From contig JASDFA010000019.1 in the NCBI GenBank assembly GCA_035772735.1, positions 65,820,001 to 65,884,000 on the forward strand: a stretch of 64,000 nucleotides of DNA. The letters are read 5' to 3'. The position numbers and the translations under genes are program-made. This DNA is from Datura wrightii. Taxonomy: Eukaryota; Streptophyta; Magnoliopsida; Solanales; Solanaceae. The notes beneath the pieces are model-generated. The model saw only the letters and a program-made list of their open reading frames with translations. It was not told the DNA's origin and made no database searches. Shown in pieces: positions 43,986-57,222 of the stretch (positions are counted from its first letter, which is position 1; every line of letters starts with the position of its first letter).

Positions 43986-45715
43986 TCTACTTCTGTTCAG
44001 GGTGAACTCCGGGAAGATCTTTAGGAAATACATTTGGGAACTCGCTGACAACTGGAACTGATTGTATGGCTGGGGTCTCAAAGTTAGAATCCTTGACCTG
44101 ATCCAGATGATATAAACATCCTTTGGAAATGAGTTTTTGGGCCTTAAGGAAGGAAATAAACCTACTCTTAGGTGCTGAACTACTGCCCGAGCATTCTAAC
44201 ACTGGTTCATTCGAAAACTGGAACTTAACAATTCTAGTTTTGCAGTCGATTGAGGCATAGCAAGAATGTAACCAATCCATGCCGAGAATAAGGTCGAAGT
44301 CAACCGTGCCTAACTCTATGAGATCAACTGGAATTACTTTATTTAGGACTGAGACTGGGCAGTTTCTATACACCGGGCTGGCTCTAACTGACTCGCCAAT
44401 TGCGGTGGAGACTGAGAATGGTTCTGAGAGGACCTCTGGACCTATATTGAACTAAACTTCTATATATGCAGTCACGAATAAAGTGTAGGTCCTGGATCTA
44501 AGAGGGCATATACGTCTAGATGGAAGAGACGTTAAATACCAGTAACTACGTCAGGTGAGCTTTCTTGATCCTGACGAGAAGATAGAGCATAGAAATGATT
44601 CTGGCGTTGACCGCTATCTGTACCTAATGAGTTGACCTACTGAGCTAGTCAGCTTGCTGGAGCTGCTGAGGTCATGGATTGAGATCTCCCTCGTCCTGCT
44701 GACGGGCACTCTCTAAGTTGGTGCCCAAGTTGTCCACATCGAAAAAAACCCTCCCTACCTTTTAAACACTCTCTAGGGTGATTCTTGCCACACTTGTGGC
44801 AAACTAGATACCTGTTCCCTGTAGTGTGAGCCTGCGACTGAGTGCCAAATGACCCACCCCTCCGATTCTGGAGGGATCGAAAGGTTGTGGCGCTGGCTGA
44901 ATTAGGTGTTGGGGCCCTCTATTGTTGTTGTTGCTGCTGTTGTGGGCGGCTACCATTTCTAGATCTCGGATGGCTGAAATCTAAATGGCCAGTTCGTGCC
45001 CGCTTGTTCTTTCTCTCCATATCCTTCAGTTTTTCAACCTTAATTTGTTGGGCATAAACAATCAGGCTAGAAAGGTCCATGTCCTTGATTAGCATTGCGG
45101 TCCTGCACTCCTTGATGACCAAATCAGATACTCTGTTGACAAACATTAGCATGCGAGACCTTGGCTCGGCTACCATCTCTAGAGCATACTCCTCCACTGT
45201 CCTATTGCCCTGTTGTAGGTTCATAAACGCTGCCATCTTTGCGTCCCTCAGCTCCCAAGGTAAAAACCCATCCAAGAAAGCTGTGTAACTCCTCCCAGTC
45301 CACCGATCCTTCTCTCGCTGGCCATCCCTCCTCCCACTACTCATACCAAACCTGGGCTACCTCATTAAGCTTATAGGCAGCCAGGTCAGCACTCTCGAGG
45401 AACTGACACCCATGATGCGGGTAATATTCCTAACCTCATCTACAAACTCTTGGGGTCCTCCCACTCTTTAGATCCCTGGAACTATGGAGTTTTCATATAG
45501 GTGAAGTCACGCAACCATCCCGTTACTGCAAACCCATCTGTATTCATCGGTACCACCTGTTGATTCACCTGATTGGGCACGGTTTGAGCTAGTAACTAAA
45601 TGTCTGCTCTAAATTCTGGGGTAGAAACTAAATCATCTTGATAAGCTATTGGGGCTAGTGGGGCAAGTCTGTTGACATTACCGGCCCTTCTTCCATTACT
45701 GCATCTGGGACGCAT
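43986..45715 (-). pseudogene. Gag and protease (element G)
   Basis: Gag opens at an ATG (45715, MRPRCSNGRRAG). After breaks it gives WEELHTAFLDGFLPWELRDAK, FMNLQQGNRTVEEYALE and RKNKRARTGHLDFS, then a run of seven glutamines (about 44919-44940). A short zinc knuckle, CHKCGKNHPREC, follows at about 44760-44795. The protease has LLDPGP (near 44497; DPGA is usual in this lineage) and DLILGMDWLHSCYASIDC (about 44260-44300). Stops and shifts make it non-functional. Confidence 0.8.
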
Positions 45716-45930
45716 GGTTCACTGAAATGAAGTAGAGCACGAATTAGAAGGACACTTTTGGAATTGAACTTTAACGCATGATAAGGAATGTGAACAAAAC
45801 AAATTTTTACTAATAACATCTTGTAGCCTACTCATCATAAGTGTGGCGCACTTCACACTCATTAAAAGGACTCTATTCAATGCGGCTTTCAGACTTTCGA
45901 GGATACTGTAAACCTAGTGCTCTGATATCA
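45716..45930 (-). promoter_or_regulatory. Leader and primer binding site of element G
   Basis: On the minus strand, TGATATCAGAGCACTAGG next to the LTR resembles the complement of initiator tRNA-Met (TGGTATCAGAGC). About 200 bases of leader, similar to the leader of F, lie before the gag ATG. Confidence 0.75.
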
Positions 45931-48432
45931 TGTTTTTCACGCCCCGGGCCTACACCCTGGACGTAACACAGTACTTAAAGCCACAAGTTACCCCAAGTCA
46001 ACCCCTGGTCTATCATTCACTAGTATTCTGAGTAATCATGCACAGCGAAAATTTAAAATAATAACATCAAAGCAATTTTAAGAAAATTTAAAGACTAAAA
46101 ATAGAGAGTTAAAATATTTGAAAACAAATATGAAACCAAGTCTTGTTTGAAATCCATCTAACTGAGGAGTTGCTGGGACAAGCCCCCAGCTAACTCTAAG
46201 TCTAACTAAAATAATATCTCAACTGAAAGAAAGTAAAGTAAGGCCCTCGAATGATGAGGACTCACACTTCGGCTGCAGTAGAGGAGGATCTGGATCCCGT
46301 TGCTAACGATGCTGAGTCTGGGAACCTGTAGTTGTATCATGAAATGATACATCATAAAAGTATGTGTCACTACTTTGAATTTACGCAGTAAGTGAGAGAA
46401 ACATGAATACTATGGCAAAACTAGTAACTGAACTGATACGACATGAAATGACCAACTGAAATGCTAAAAGCTGATACAACTGGTGTAGAATTGATATGGT
46501 CAAAAATGACCCTACCTGATGATCATAAACATGGCCTAAGTATGAGATACTAAGTCTGAGATACTGCACTGAACTGAGAAATCTTAGACTAAACTCAACT
46601 GACAAGTGGGAAAGCCTATAACTGACATATAACCACGTGAGCTAGATGTGGAGTCTGATGTACACACCCCATCGGTAGGACTCAAAATACCTTGTCAGGT
46701 TATAAAGTCATGGACTGTGAAAAGCACTGTGATAGGGGGGACACTAGGCCAAGAAAATAAAACCTATGGTGGCAACGTAGTTTTCGAACCTGGGTGCGCT
46801 GGAACCTCGGTCCTTTCGGTGCTAAGTCCTACTCCCACTGGATAATCCTATTACTACTACTACTGACAAGCGGATAGCTCGATACTGGGGCCCAAGACTA
46901 TACTGACCTTGGGATACTGTCAGAAAGTTCCCTGAGTATCTTATAGGACCAGATTTGGAAACTAAGTTCTAAGACTGGTCAGAGCTACTTATCTGGAAGC
47001 ATCATAACCGTCTAAAGAACAAACTGATAACTGAACTGGGGTCGTTGGGCTGGTTAGAGCTATAACTGGAATGTCATGGCTGCCTAATGGACCAAATAAT
47101 TATAATATGAGTCTGAGTCTGATAATTGAGAGGCACCACTATAACCTCGGGAAAAGACTATAGTTAGGTTGATCAGCTTAGATTTTTGATACTTTGACTG
47201 AAGTTGAACTGACAGTTTTGAGAAAATATATGTATATAGACTTTCTGACTGAATCTAAGTAGCATACAGGTAACTGAGTTTCTAACACATACAATTATTA
47301 TAGGAAACCCTGACGTTGAAAGATACAAGCAATTTTTGAGAATTCAATGCTTATGCAGGATTCTAGTTTCTGACTTTTTCAAGAGTTAGGGATAATTTTC
47401 TTATTCACTAGAACAAGCATCATTTTAGTTACAAACAGGTGGAAAATAGCTCTAATAAAGATAGGATAGGATTCTACATGAAATAAGCCCAGAACAATAG
47501 CAATAATTTCGAATTTACAAACTCAGGGCTATGACTGAAAGTGAATAGGGAGAGAGCTTTGGTGGGCACAAGGGGAGAACAATCCCCTTACTGAATTCCC
47601 ACATACCTGTAGAAGAAAACCCTGGTGAAAATCCCTGAGAAAACTTAGAAGTAAATCAACCCTTTCTTCTGCTCTATGCTTCCAGAGAGGTTTTATGCTC
47701 TATTCTTGAGGGAATTGAGAAATATTAGTGGAAAGGGTCATTCTAACCCTTTAATTCCCTCTTATACGAACCCAAAACGACATGGTTTCAAGTTAAAAAG
47801 GATGGGAAAATACAAAAAAAAACCTTGCAAATAGAACTGAAAACTGCCCGACCCTGAATAATGGATCTCAGGATGGGTTATTTGTTCGAACAATAGCCCA
47901 TTGAAAGTTGTTGTTGGTTCTGGTTTCTGAAGCCAGACCTAATGGACTGAAACAACTGAAAGGTCCAATAGTCTGTTGGAAGAATTAAGGAGCCGTTGGT
48001 TCCTGTCGGCTCTAGAAGAGGGAAACTTGGTCCCTAAGACATCGAGTGATACAATGACTCATTGGAAGGAACAATGGGTCATTGAACCCACTCATTGTCA
48101 ACTTTGTTGAAGTCTGGGTCCTGACGACAGGTGGAAAGGACGGCCCATTGGTGCTAACAATGAGTTGTTGATTCCATTTACTACTCCCTAGCACATACCC
48201 AACCCTCACTGAAAGTCTAACAACGGCTTCCTACAACGGGTCGTTGGAACTACCAGTGGCTCGTTGTTTCTGGGAGAAAAATATGCTGACCAAACCACGA
48301 CTCCATACAACTGGCCGTTGGTTCTACCAACTGTCCGTTGTCTTGGTCGTCTGAGACAGAAAAATTTCTGATGTTTCCTTGGTTTTTCATGCAACGCCTG
48401 GATTTGTTTTAGGAAGGTTTAGGGGTGTTACT
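45931..48432 (-). repeat. 5' LTR of element G
   Basis: Homologous along its length to 39009-41513, with scattered differences. The last base pair reads CT instead of CA before the second GTTGA. U3 words such as CAACG (48234-48238) and CGTTG (48242-48246) are present at about 47860-48350. Confidence 0.88.
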
Positions 48433-48437
48433 GTTGA

Positions 48438-49580
48438 TCTTACATAGGTTTGTGTAATTCGTGAAATCGTAATCATATGTGACATACGTGAAATAGTCAT
48501 GAGAATAATGCCACTGAGTTGGTCATGATATATAACTTAGGTGTCATGAAAACCATACATGATATATAACTTGAGTGTCATGAAAATCATACATACTTGA
48601 ATAAATAGTCATAATTGAAATCATAGGCTCATAAGCTTGAAATTCATAAAATCATGTATAATTGGGAAAAATCACCATAAACTTGATAGTATAGATCCAT
48701 GAGAGATTCTAGTGGAAAATAGGTAATCATAATCATAAATCATGAGTTTAATCATAAGAGACTATAACTCATATGAGATCATAAGAGATTTCATGAGAAT
48801 TGGGACTAACACTAGAATTTCAATATATCATGCTTGGAGACTTGAAATCGTGAGATAGGGATGAAGTTGGGCATAAGAGTGGAAGGATTTTCCCCATTAA
48901 TAGCCCTACATACCCGAGTTTGATGAATCTCTAGCTTGACTTAAAGACCCAAGAGAGAATTAGAGGAATTTGATGAAGAACTCTAATCTTTGCTTGAGAG
49001 GATTTGATCTTGCAATTGAGGTGTTATAAGTAGTATGAGGGTTTAGTCTTATCAAAACCCCTTAATACACCCATTAAAGAACCCAAAACAACGTCATTTA
49101 GGAGTTAAAAGATTACAAAGTTATAAAATAGCCCTAAGACTTCGCATTTAAAATTATCCTATCCAGTGTTACATCTCGTAGGTCCTCACCACGACTCGTT
49201 CTAAGTCTCGTAATTTCAGGTCTTGCCTTTGATTATTTTATGAATATCATGCCACTGGCACCTACCACAATCTGTAGCATCCTAACATGGGTTTCACCAA
49301 AGCTCGTAGTTCCTCACCTCATCTCAGATCACTGCTCTAAATCTCTTCCTATGACCCTCTGGTACGAATCATACCATCCAAGTATGACTCGTGACCACCA
49401 ATTGTACCTACCTTGCCAAAGCCCTAACAGTTGTTGAGCCTCTCACCAGGGGTCCTGGTATAAGTCATACCACGAACCTATGACTAGTACTGTGGCCCAT
49501 CCTGAGGCAATTTTCCAGTTTCTCTACATGACCAACTTCCAATCCTCGAGTCTAGTCTTATAAACTTTTATGGTGTTACA
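48438..49580 (-). repeat. 5' LTR of chromovirus F, right piece (U3 side)
   Basis: Continues 38234-39008 and ends GGTGTTACA at 49580, the LTR start on the minus strand. GGTACGAATCATACC (49361-49375) and GGTATAAGTCATACC (about 49458) are near-palindromes of the type seen in the LTR of element O. The first half is A/T-rich and has no coding sequence. Confidence 0.7.
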
Positions 49581-51675
49581 GGTATGAAAGGGGATTAACA
49601 TTGATCGTAGATAGGACATAGTTGTATGGAAAAGGGACAATTAACACCCTTATGACTAATTTTAATATAGGTTCCTAAATTTGTTTGATAGAAGTCGCGT
49701 CACCAGCACAAACTCCTCTTTCCTTATAGTCACATTTTGGTGTTTCCATGGGAATCCTGATCATAAAAATAATTTATTTATTTTTTTGGACGAATGAATG
49801 GGCATAAGCATGACATGAATACATAAAACATTGGATGAGTGTCATCTTGATGAAGTATTGATATTTCGTTAGAATGAGAATAATTCATTATCACCACATT
49901 TCTTCTTGGAGTCCTTCATTAACTGGGATATGTGACCTGTCTATGTACTTCATAGTACCATCTCCCCCTTAGTTCAAAAGTTGGAATTCTAAGTCTATGG
50001 ATCCTTCCTCTAAATGGATTCCTGGATGATCATTTTCTTATTATTCCTTTAATTCATGCAATTCTTGCAATAAGCATGGTTGGGACACATTTTAGATATT
50101 TACTCGTTGAAAGACACGTCTCCCTTATTGATTTATAGTTGTAATACTTTGCATGGTAGTCATATCAATACTCATAGTTATCACACTTCTCTTATGGGAT
50201 ATATTCATAGGTACGATAAGTCATGGTAGGATCTTTTTTCACGATATCTCTTAACTCCCTCCTGCCTCTCAGGTTATCACTGTACAACTTATACTCTATT
50301 GTCTTTCTTACCCATTTCCCTTATCACCTTAACAATATGATTTTCTCATAGAACTTTTACTCACATCACATCTTCAAATTTATATCCACCCAATTGAGAC
50401 GAGTTTAAAATTATAATAAGAGGCTTAACATTGTCTATATATTATCTTCTCATATCAAATCTTGGCATAGAAATACCATAATGATGCACCCAGTATTTAT
50501 CCATCTTTCACGACTTAAGAATACTAAATTAGGCACACATGGAGTTTACAAGCTTAATATCTCATGTAACTATACTCCTCATCAGATCACACCATCTCCC
50601 TTCATAATTCTTGAGGTTTTATCTTTATCTAATGCCTTAGCCTCCATTCACTTATTTATCTAGGGCTTGCATATATCATGCTTAAGCCTTCACAAATGTC
50701 GTAACTTCTTGCATCCCCTAAATGGAACCTACTAGATCCAATCTCAAAACTACTATTATTACCCGCATATTTCATTCTTCTACCATGATGAACATTCAGA
50801 GTTTCAGCCTAGTATTTATTACTAAAATTGGTAGTAACTTGAATCCATTATCTAACATAGAATTATAGCTACCGAAATGAAATCAATGAAATAGTAGCCT
50901 ATTGAGAATACACGATAAAATAGTTTATCCTAATCACTCGGCCCATCAAATTGTAGCCTCCAAGCACATTCAAAATTTGGGCCAATCTTATTACCTCTTT
51001 GCCAGCGCCTAAGGGCATAGTCATCCCATTGTTTTTCTAAAAATTGTACGACTCTAGTTGCATATTTCAATCAATCACAATTTTTACTTCTTGGCTACTA
51101 CATTCATGACTTTATGTTTTGGCTGTGGCATATATTCAACTTCTTATGGATAACAACAACTCATATCACATCATCCCTCAAATGAAGACTTTGCCCCAAG
51201 CCATGAGACACATTCTTTCCCTTAGAGGGTATTATTCACATAAAAATTTCAATAAGAATTTGAAAGCACATCTTACCTAAGGTTACAACGCATGATTTAT
51301 GTATACCAGAGTGTATCCTTTGAAATAAGAGATTTCAATGCACTAATATGCTTACCATAAGACTTGTGCGGTCTCTTCCACCTCTGACGACTCCATCTAA
51401 AAGTATCATATAGAGAAGATCTTTAACTTTAGTACTTCTATCACTTCGAAGGTGAGGCGTAGTCAGCAGAACTGGAGTAACTCAAGAATTAGAACAGTTT
51501 CTTATGGTGTAGCTTTGCTGCACAATCTAGAGTAAGTAAGAATAGGAAACATTTCATAAATGTCCATAGTCCCTCGTTTATAGATGTGGGGCCCTCACAA
51601 CGATAAATGAGACTCTACTGATATGGATTTATAGACTCCCTAGGCTACTTGAACATAATGTTGTGATACTAAGTT
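49581..51675 (-). other. Non-coding internal region of element I
   Basis: I see no gag or pol in this 2.1 kb on either strand; the only longer frame (60 codons, 50481-50663) has no recognisable content. The right edge carries a decayed initiator tRNA-Met primer site on the minus strand (about 51660-51675) and leader words seen in F and G. It is therefore the 5' internal part of a minus-strand LTR element, either a non-coding type or very old. F was inserted into it at 49580/49581. Confidence 0.5.
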
Positions 51676-54600
51676 TGTCATGCTCCGACCTAGGGCCTAG
51701 GGGTGGCCGGCACCCAATGTTATTGCTGGCCAGAGCAAACCGGCATAACATGGTATTCTTCAAGAGAATACATCTAACATAAGCGAAAGAATCATTAGAA
51801 ACAATCTTTTAAAACCATAAAAAATAATCAATTTATAAAAAGGACCTACCAAGTTTACATAAACATGAACCATAAGAATCTATGAAACTTTTATCATAAA
51901 TAGAATACCTTTTTTAATTGGAAAAGGCATCCTACATACCTTATAGTAAAAAAGTAATAAAGTTGAGTGAAGTAACAAAACCCTAAACCTGTGGGGCTCA
52001 CCAATAGCTGAATACGAGAATTCTAGCTTACAACTCGACTGTTAGTATGAGTATCGAAGTCTGCATTATAAAAAAATGCAACACCCCCAGCAAAGGGATG
52101 TGAGTATGTAGGATTGTACTATACGTACAATGGCTGGATAAAACATAACATATCTGATAGTAGATAGGGCAACCAATAGTATAGACATATTATGAAGTGA
52201 GTTAAGAACAAGAAATCAATAGGTTGACTTTTGTTTTAAAAATGAAAATTTTCAGCATTGTTGAATACTTCATTGTGGGAGGTTCTTAACTTAACGAACA
52301 TAAACCACCATGTAAACATAGAGTCTGATCTCATCCCAATCAGCAAAGACATCTCATACCTTACCGGGGTATGAGACATACATATTAAAGTGCTAGTAAG
52401 GATCCATAATAGCCCGTACCATAGGCATATAGGAGTCACACGAACCAATGGAAAAAATCTATCATCATACATTGGTATATGTAGTTTAATGAATGAAACC
52501 TTCTCGGTTATTAATACTGCTCATCTTTCATTACATAATATGATTTACTTAAAATCATAAGTTAGCTACCAAGATTGTCATCACCAGTCATTATCGTATC
52601 ATATCATAGTTCTTCATCATCATAAGGCCTTTAAATTCATGAATCATCATCATATCATAATCATAGTTCATCCATGTCAAAAGACCTTTAAATTCATAAA
52701 TCATCATGTCGTAATCATTGCTCAGAAAAATCATTGAAACTTCTCTTTTAGGGGAAAAATAATAGTTGACAAAGTCATTAAAACTGCTCTAGTGGAGGAA
52801 CAACATATTTCATAAAATTATTGTCTACAAAATTGGCACTTTTCACAAGAGGACTCATGGAACTCATAGAAAGATCAAGAAGGATCTTAGACATACATAG
52901 AAACTCATGGAGTGATTAAGAATGATCGTAAAATATACATAGGAACTCATAGGGTTTTGAAATCAATTCATCATAGGTATAAAGTTCTTGAATTTAACCC
53001 TTACATGTCAAGAAAAAGAAGGGTTTCATAAGTATATCTTTAAAAGGAATTATCAAACTCCGACTTTGAAGAAATTTTGTTGCTTTTATGCTTTCATAAT
53101 TTCATGTAGAAAATCATAAAAATTCTTGTAAAGAAGCTACAAAAAAGGATGAGCAATATAATTGGAAAGTCTTGGATTTCTTAAAAATCAATAAGATCAA
53201 GGAATAAGTTTTTCATCATAACTCTAACTCATACATGGAGGGAAAGATCATAGACATGAATAACATAGCGCCAGAAAGAACAATGAGGTTCTCACATGTA
53301 GAGATAGACGTACATACCTTATCCTTGGCCTCAAAACTATCACCATAAGGACAAAATCTTTTTATAACATCAATCTACAATAATTATATGGATAGGAACT
53401 ACAATCAATAGATTAATGATGAAATTCAAGTCAAAGAGGCATTACATCGAACACCCAAAGGACATAGAAAATTAGAGCCTCTTATGAATGGGGAGTACGA
53501 ACACCCACCTCTTTCTGCAGACCCTTATCAACAAGCATAACCATTATAAGTGCAACCAAGACAATGACATCCATCCTCAACACCAAAACAGTCCCATAAA
53601 CCATAACCCTAGGTAATCACATGAATTCCTGATTTTCTAGCACCGTTCTATGAGTCCTTATCCTAGAACATCCCTAAGGAGTAGAAAACAATACTCATGT
53701 ATGGTTTTAGGGTAGTTAATTACCTTGGAGGAAGGAGGAGTTTTCAAGATTTCAAGTCTTGGAACCCAAAAGTTGTTCTTGAGTTTGCTAGAGATAGGAA
53801 GATGATTTTGATGTCAGAATCATAAAGAAATTCATGGATTTGTATTGTAATATGATGAAGACTACTTACATAGACTTAGGAGAGTTGAAGAGAGCTCTTG
53901 GATCTGATAGGGTTGATCTGGAGGTGGAATAATTCAAAAAAATTATTTAAGGCTACTATTAAAAGATCTGAAACCCCCACGTGACGCCCCAAGTGATTGT
54001 CCGTTAGTCCCCCAATAGACCGTCAACTTACCCATCACTTTGGGGTGAAAATTCATAGTTTTTGTTTAAGATTGACAGACCAACCTTGACGGGCCCTCGG
54101 GTGGTTGACGGATCATCACTCTCCCCGTACACCTGACAGTACTCTACTAAACAGCTCATAATATTTTTCTCCAAACTCCGATTAATGCAAGGTAGTATGG
54201 GTTGTAAAGAAGACTCAAAGTAATCAATTTGATGTATTGAATCATCCTAAAGCACTTCTTAAATTTAGGTGTTATGGTAAATAGTGAGGCTCTCAATTTC
54301 ACTTTATGCTAGAGGTTCCTTATGACCCTAATCCATATCCGATGCACTACCTACACTTGAAAATATATCTTGAAACCTAGTTTCAATTAAATCTAATGGG
54401 TTTGTATCTATCTACATATCGAGTACGATTTCAAACGATGAACTGTTCTTTTAACGCATGTGCAGCAATTCCTTAAGACACTTTACTTCCATATTATCCC
54501 ACTTTTTCTCACTCCTATTATTTTGAAAAAGAAATTCACTCACCATGATTACCCTTCCATACACTTAACAGTCATGGACAAAGGCTGAGAGCTTCCATTA

Positions 54601-54807
54601 TACGGTCCATACATTACCCACTCATGAAGAAAGTCACAAAAATTGATATTTTTTACAATTCTTAACAAACTCCAAACTTCCTTAACATATTATAACTCAT
54701 GATTTTAATCCTCCAAACACCTAAGATTCATCAAAATTTTTCCATGTTTATTTCACTAACATACATAGAATAGTTCAAATCTTAGTACGATGGTACGAGG
54801 CATTACA
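51676..54807 (-). repeat. Long 5' LTR of element I
   Basis: 3,132 bp from TGTCATGCTCCGACC to GGCATTACA, that is TGTAATGCC on the minus strand. It lies next to a decayed primer site. Short words GTTGACGG, CCGTCAA and GACGGGCCC cluster at about 53990-54130. The partner LTR is not in the window. No coding sequence; many CATAA-rich tracts. Confidence 0.65.
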
Positions 54808-55450
54808 AGATGGAGATGTCTAATCAAGAGATCAAGAGAATCCTCAAAAAGACAGTAAGCATCAACAAGAAGAACTGGTCATACAAGATAGATAATGCAC
54901 TCTAAGTTTATAGAATTTCTTATAAAACTCCTATTGGCACTTCGCCTTATAGGTTGATTTCTGCGAAGGTGTGTCATCTTTCTGTTGAACTAGATCACCG
55001 GGTATACTAGGCAATTCAGAGTTAAATATGGACATGAATGCTACTGGGGAGAAACGATTATTATAGCTTCAAGGACTAGATGAGTTTCATCTGAATGCTT
55101 ATGAGAATGCTAAGTTGTATATGGTGCGCAGGAAAAAATGGCATGACAAGCATATTCAGCCTCATGAGTTTGAACCTAGATAGACCCCTGTTATTGTACA
55201 ATTCAAGGCTGAATCTATTTGGGGGAAATTTGAAATCTAAAATTAAGACCCATTTGAGAATGTGAGAGTGACATTGTATGGTGTAATTGAGTTGAAACCC
55301 TTGGACTCAGACAAGACCTTCTTGGTGAACAGTCAAAGAGTGAAATATTATTTCGGGGGTAATGTAGAAAGAAAGAGGACCTCAATTTCTCTGATACGAG
55401 AGTAAGAGGACTTGCATCGTACCACAATGTTAAATCAGGCACTACTCGTG
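54808..55450 (+). pseudogene. Integrase tail of an Athila-type element (J)
   Basis: The + strand reads MSNQEIKRILKKTVS, then YKTPIGTSPYRLISAKVCHLSVELDH, which is the end of the integrase core. A shifted frame gives the typical ENAKL, KWHDKHI and NSRLNLF pieces. Many stops. Element I cut it on the left at 54807. On the right it runs to the conserved post-pol block (about 55414-55453), inside which element D begins. Confidence 0.75.
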
Positions 55451-55453
55451 AGG

Positions 55454-56992
55454 TGATCTTAGGCATAATTACGTGCCCAAGTGCTATTTTATAATTTAAT
55501 CTTAGTCATGTTTGTTAATTTAACTAATTACATTATCATGTGATTTTGTATAACCAACATGATTAATATTATTTTAAAGGTGTAAAATGCTTAGGAGGGA
55601 CTAAATATGATGGTTGAGGCTTAAGAAGGAAGATCAGAACAACATGACAATGCAAGGGGAAGGTTAGCCGCGCCAGGCAATGTGCCGCGCCCAGCGCCAT
55701 GCCAAGCCCCATGTCGCGTGCGCAAGAGGCATGTCAATCCAGTGATGCCGCACGATAGGCCCATGCCACACCCTACCCTCCCCGTGTCCAATCCATGCTA
55801 TGGCCCATGAGAGGCGCAATGGCCTCTTTGCCATGCCCGATGCCTATTGCCCATTCCTTGCCTATGCCAACTTTCCTGTGAGCCTCTGTGTTTTCTCCAT
55901 GTCACGGAGCAAGATTGGCGCCACTAGGTCCATGACATTGAGCCATCCCAACCACAGCCAAAAATTGAAAAATCCCATTTAATATAAATAGGACCCTTAT
56001 CTTCTAAAATCATTTATCACGAAATATTTCTTGAGAAATGGAAAGAAGCGAAGGGAGAAAGAAGGAAACTCTACCTAGGGTTTTGAACTTTTCGTTCTCT
56101 TTTACTATTCCTATATGTACATTACTTTAATCATGCTTTTGAGTAATTGTATGAACATGAGTGGCTAAAACCCTTCCTCTGGGGTTGTGGCCACCTGATA
56201 TGAATGTAATTGCATGATTTTCATCTTTGGTTCATGTTTTGGCTGTTGTTTTGTCTCGCATTCTTAATTATTATTGTTTTTATGGTTGATCACCATGAAA
56301 ACAATCTTTTTAAGTATAGGAAAAAGCTCAAAAGAGTAACCCTATGTTAGGACGAAAGAATGTAGCGAGCAAGTCTTGTCTTTACGATAAGATTCGCGGT
56401 TAGCATAGAAATTATACCTGATTTGCATTGCTTGGTTAATAAAACGGGAAGATAGCTAGACACCGACTTAGAATTATCACATCACCTGCTCGTAGAAGTA
56501 GTTGTGAAACTAAGTTAGGTTAAATGATTAGAGGTACGAAAGTCCATAATCAAGGGCATAAACCCTGTAAACCATATTCATAGTGTTAGATTGCTCACGG
56601 ATTTGGACGTCACATCCCTGCTCAAGGATGTAGGTGTGAGACTAGTTTGTTGTGTTTGGAGGATCTAAAGACCATGAACACTGCATTTTACAAGGTGAGA
56701 CAACAACTGAAGTTTTAATACTTGAGCCAATGTGAATTGCCATTACATGATTGTCAGGCCTTAACTCTAGATGCTTCTTGTTATTGTTTCCCGTCTATTT
56801 TGTGATCACTTCTAGATTTAATTACAATTTTCCACAATATCTACAATCAACACTTGTTAAGGTTAAATTAATACATGAACTTGAATATCGATGAGATAGT
56901 TCAGACCTTGTGGGTTCAACATCTGGCTCTTAAAAGAGCCACTATATTACTTTTACGACCGCGTACGCTAGCGCGTGTGCTGGGGCGCAACA
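55454..56992 (+). repeat. 5' LTR of element D (diverged relative of A and B)
   Basis: Starts TGATCTTAGGC and ends GCAACA before a tRNA-Asp primer site. The terminal arms are CTTAGGCA and TGCCCAAG, as in A with one change. U3 is GC-rich and carries CATGCC/GGCATG and GCGCC words (55670-55880) instead of the hairpins of A. TATAAATAG lies at 55983-55991. Length 1,539 bp. Confidence 0.82.
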
Positions 56993-56998
56993 ATATTT

Positions 56999-57016
56999 TG
57001 GCGCCGTTGTCGGGGC
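56999..57016 (+). promoter_or_regulatory. Primer binding site, tRNA-Asp type (element D)
   Basis: TGGCGCCGTTGTCGGGGC matches 16 of 18 positions of the tRNA-Asp complement, six bases after the LTR. Confidence 0.85.
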
Positions 57017-57127
57017 ATGGTAGCATTTAGTAAATTTTTAGTTTTTGTGTGATTTTTATTTCTCTTAAATGTTGAAAAACTTGGTGTTAATCTGTTCTAT
57101 TGCAGGTAACAGGTTGTCCTTGTAAAA

Positions 57128-57222
57128 CTGGTAAGGAATAGAGAGTTGGTGGAACCTTTGTTGGAGCCTGAACACCAATTGCATTTGCACTGGAGAAAAG
57201 CTCGAAAGTGGAAGTTGAAGAG
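57128..57222 (+). pseudogene. gag: First 31 codons of gag, element D, cut by element H
   Basis: From a CTG at 57128 the frame reads RNRELVEPLLEPEHQLHL, matching the gag starts of A and B. As in those, the codon at the expected start is CTG and not ATG, and a splice-acceptor-like TATTGCAG lies about 20 bases upstream. The frame is cut by the LTR of H. Confidence 0.72.

Larger units (their letters stand above)
39009..48432 (-). mobile_element. Element G: chromovirus with complete ends
   Basis: 9,424 bp, flanked by GTTGA on both sides (39004-39008 and 48433-48437), inserted in the LTR of F. LTRs are 2,505 and 2,502 bp, with a clear polypurine tract and a primer site of the initiator tRNA-Met type. 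Gag, protease, RT and integrase are all broken, the RT active site is altered, and the RNase H to integrase junction is deleted. The element cannot move on its own. Confidence 0.9.

Noticed and set aside
50481..50663. A 60-codon + strand frame
   Set aside because: Short, no recognisable motif, no start context, inside a decayed non-coding region.
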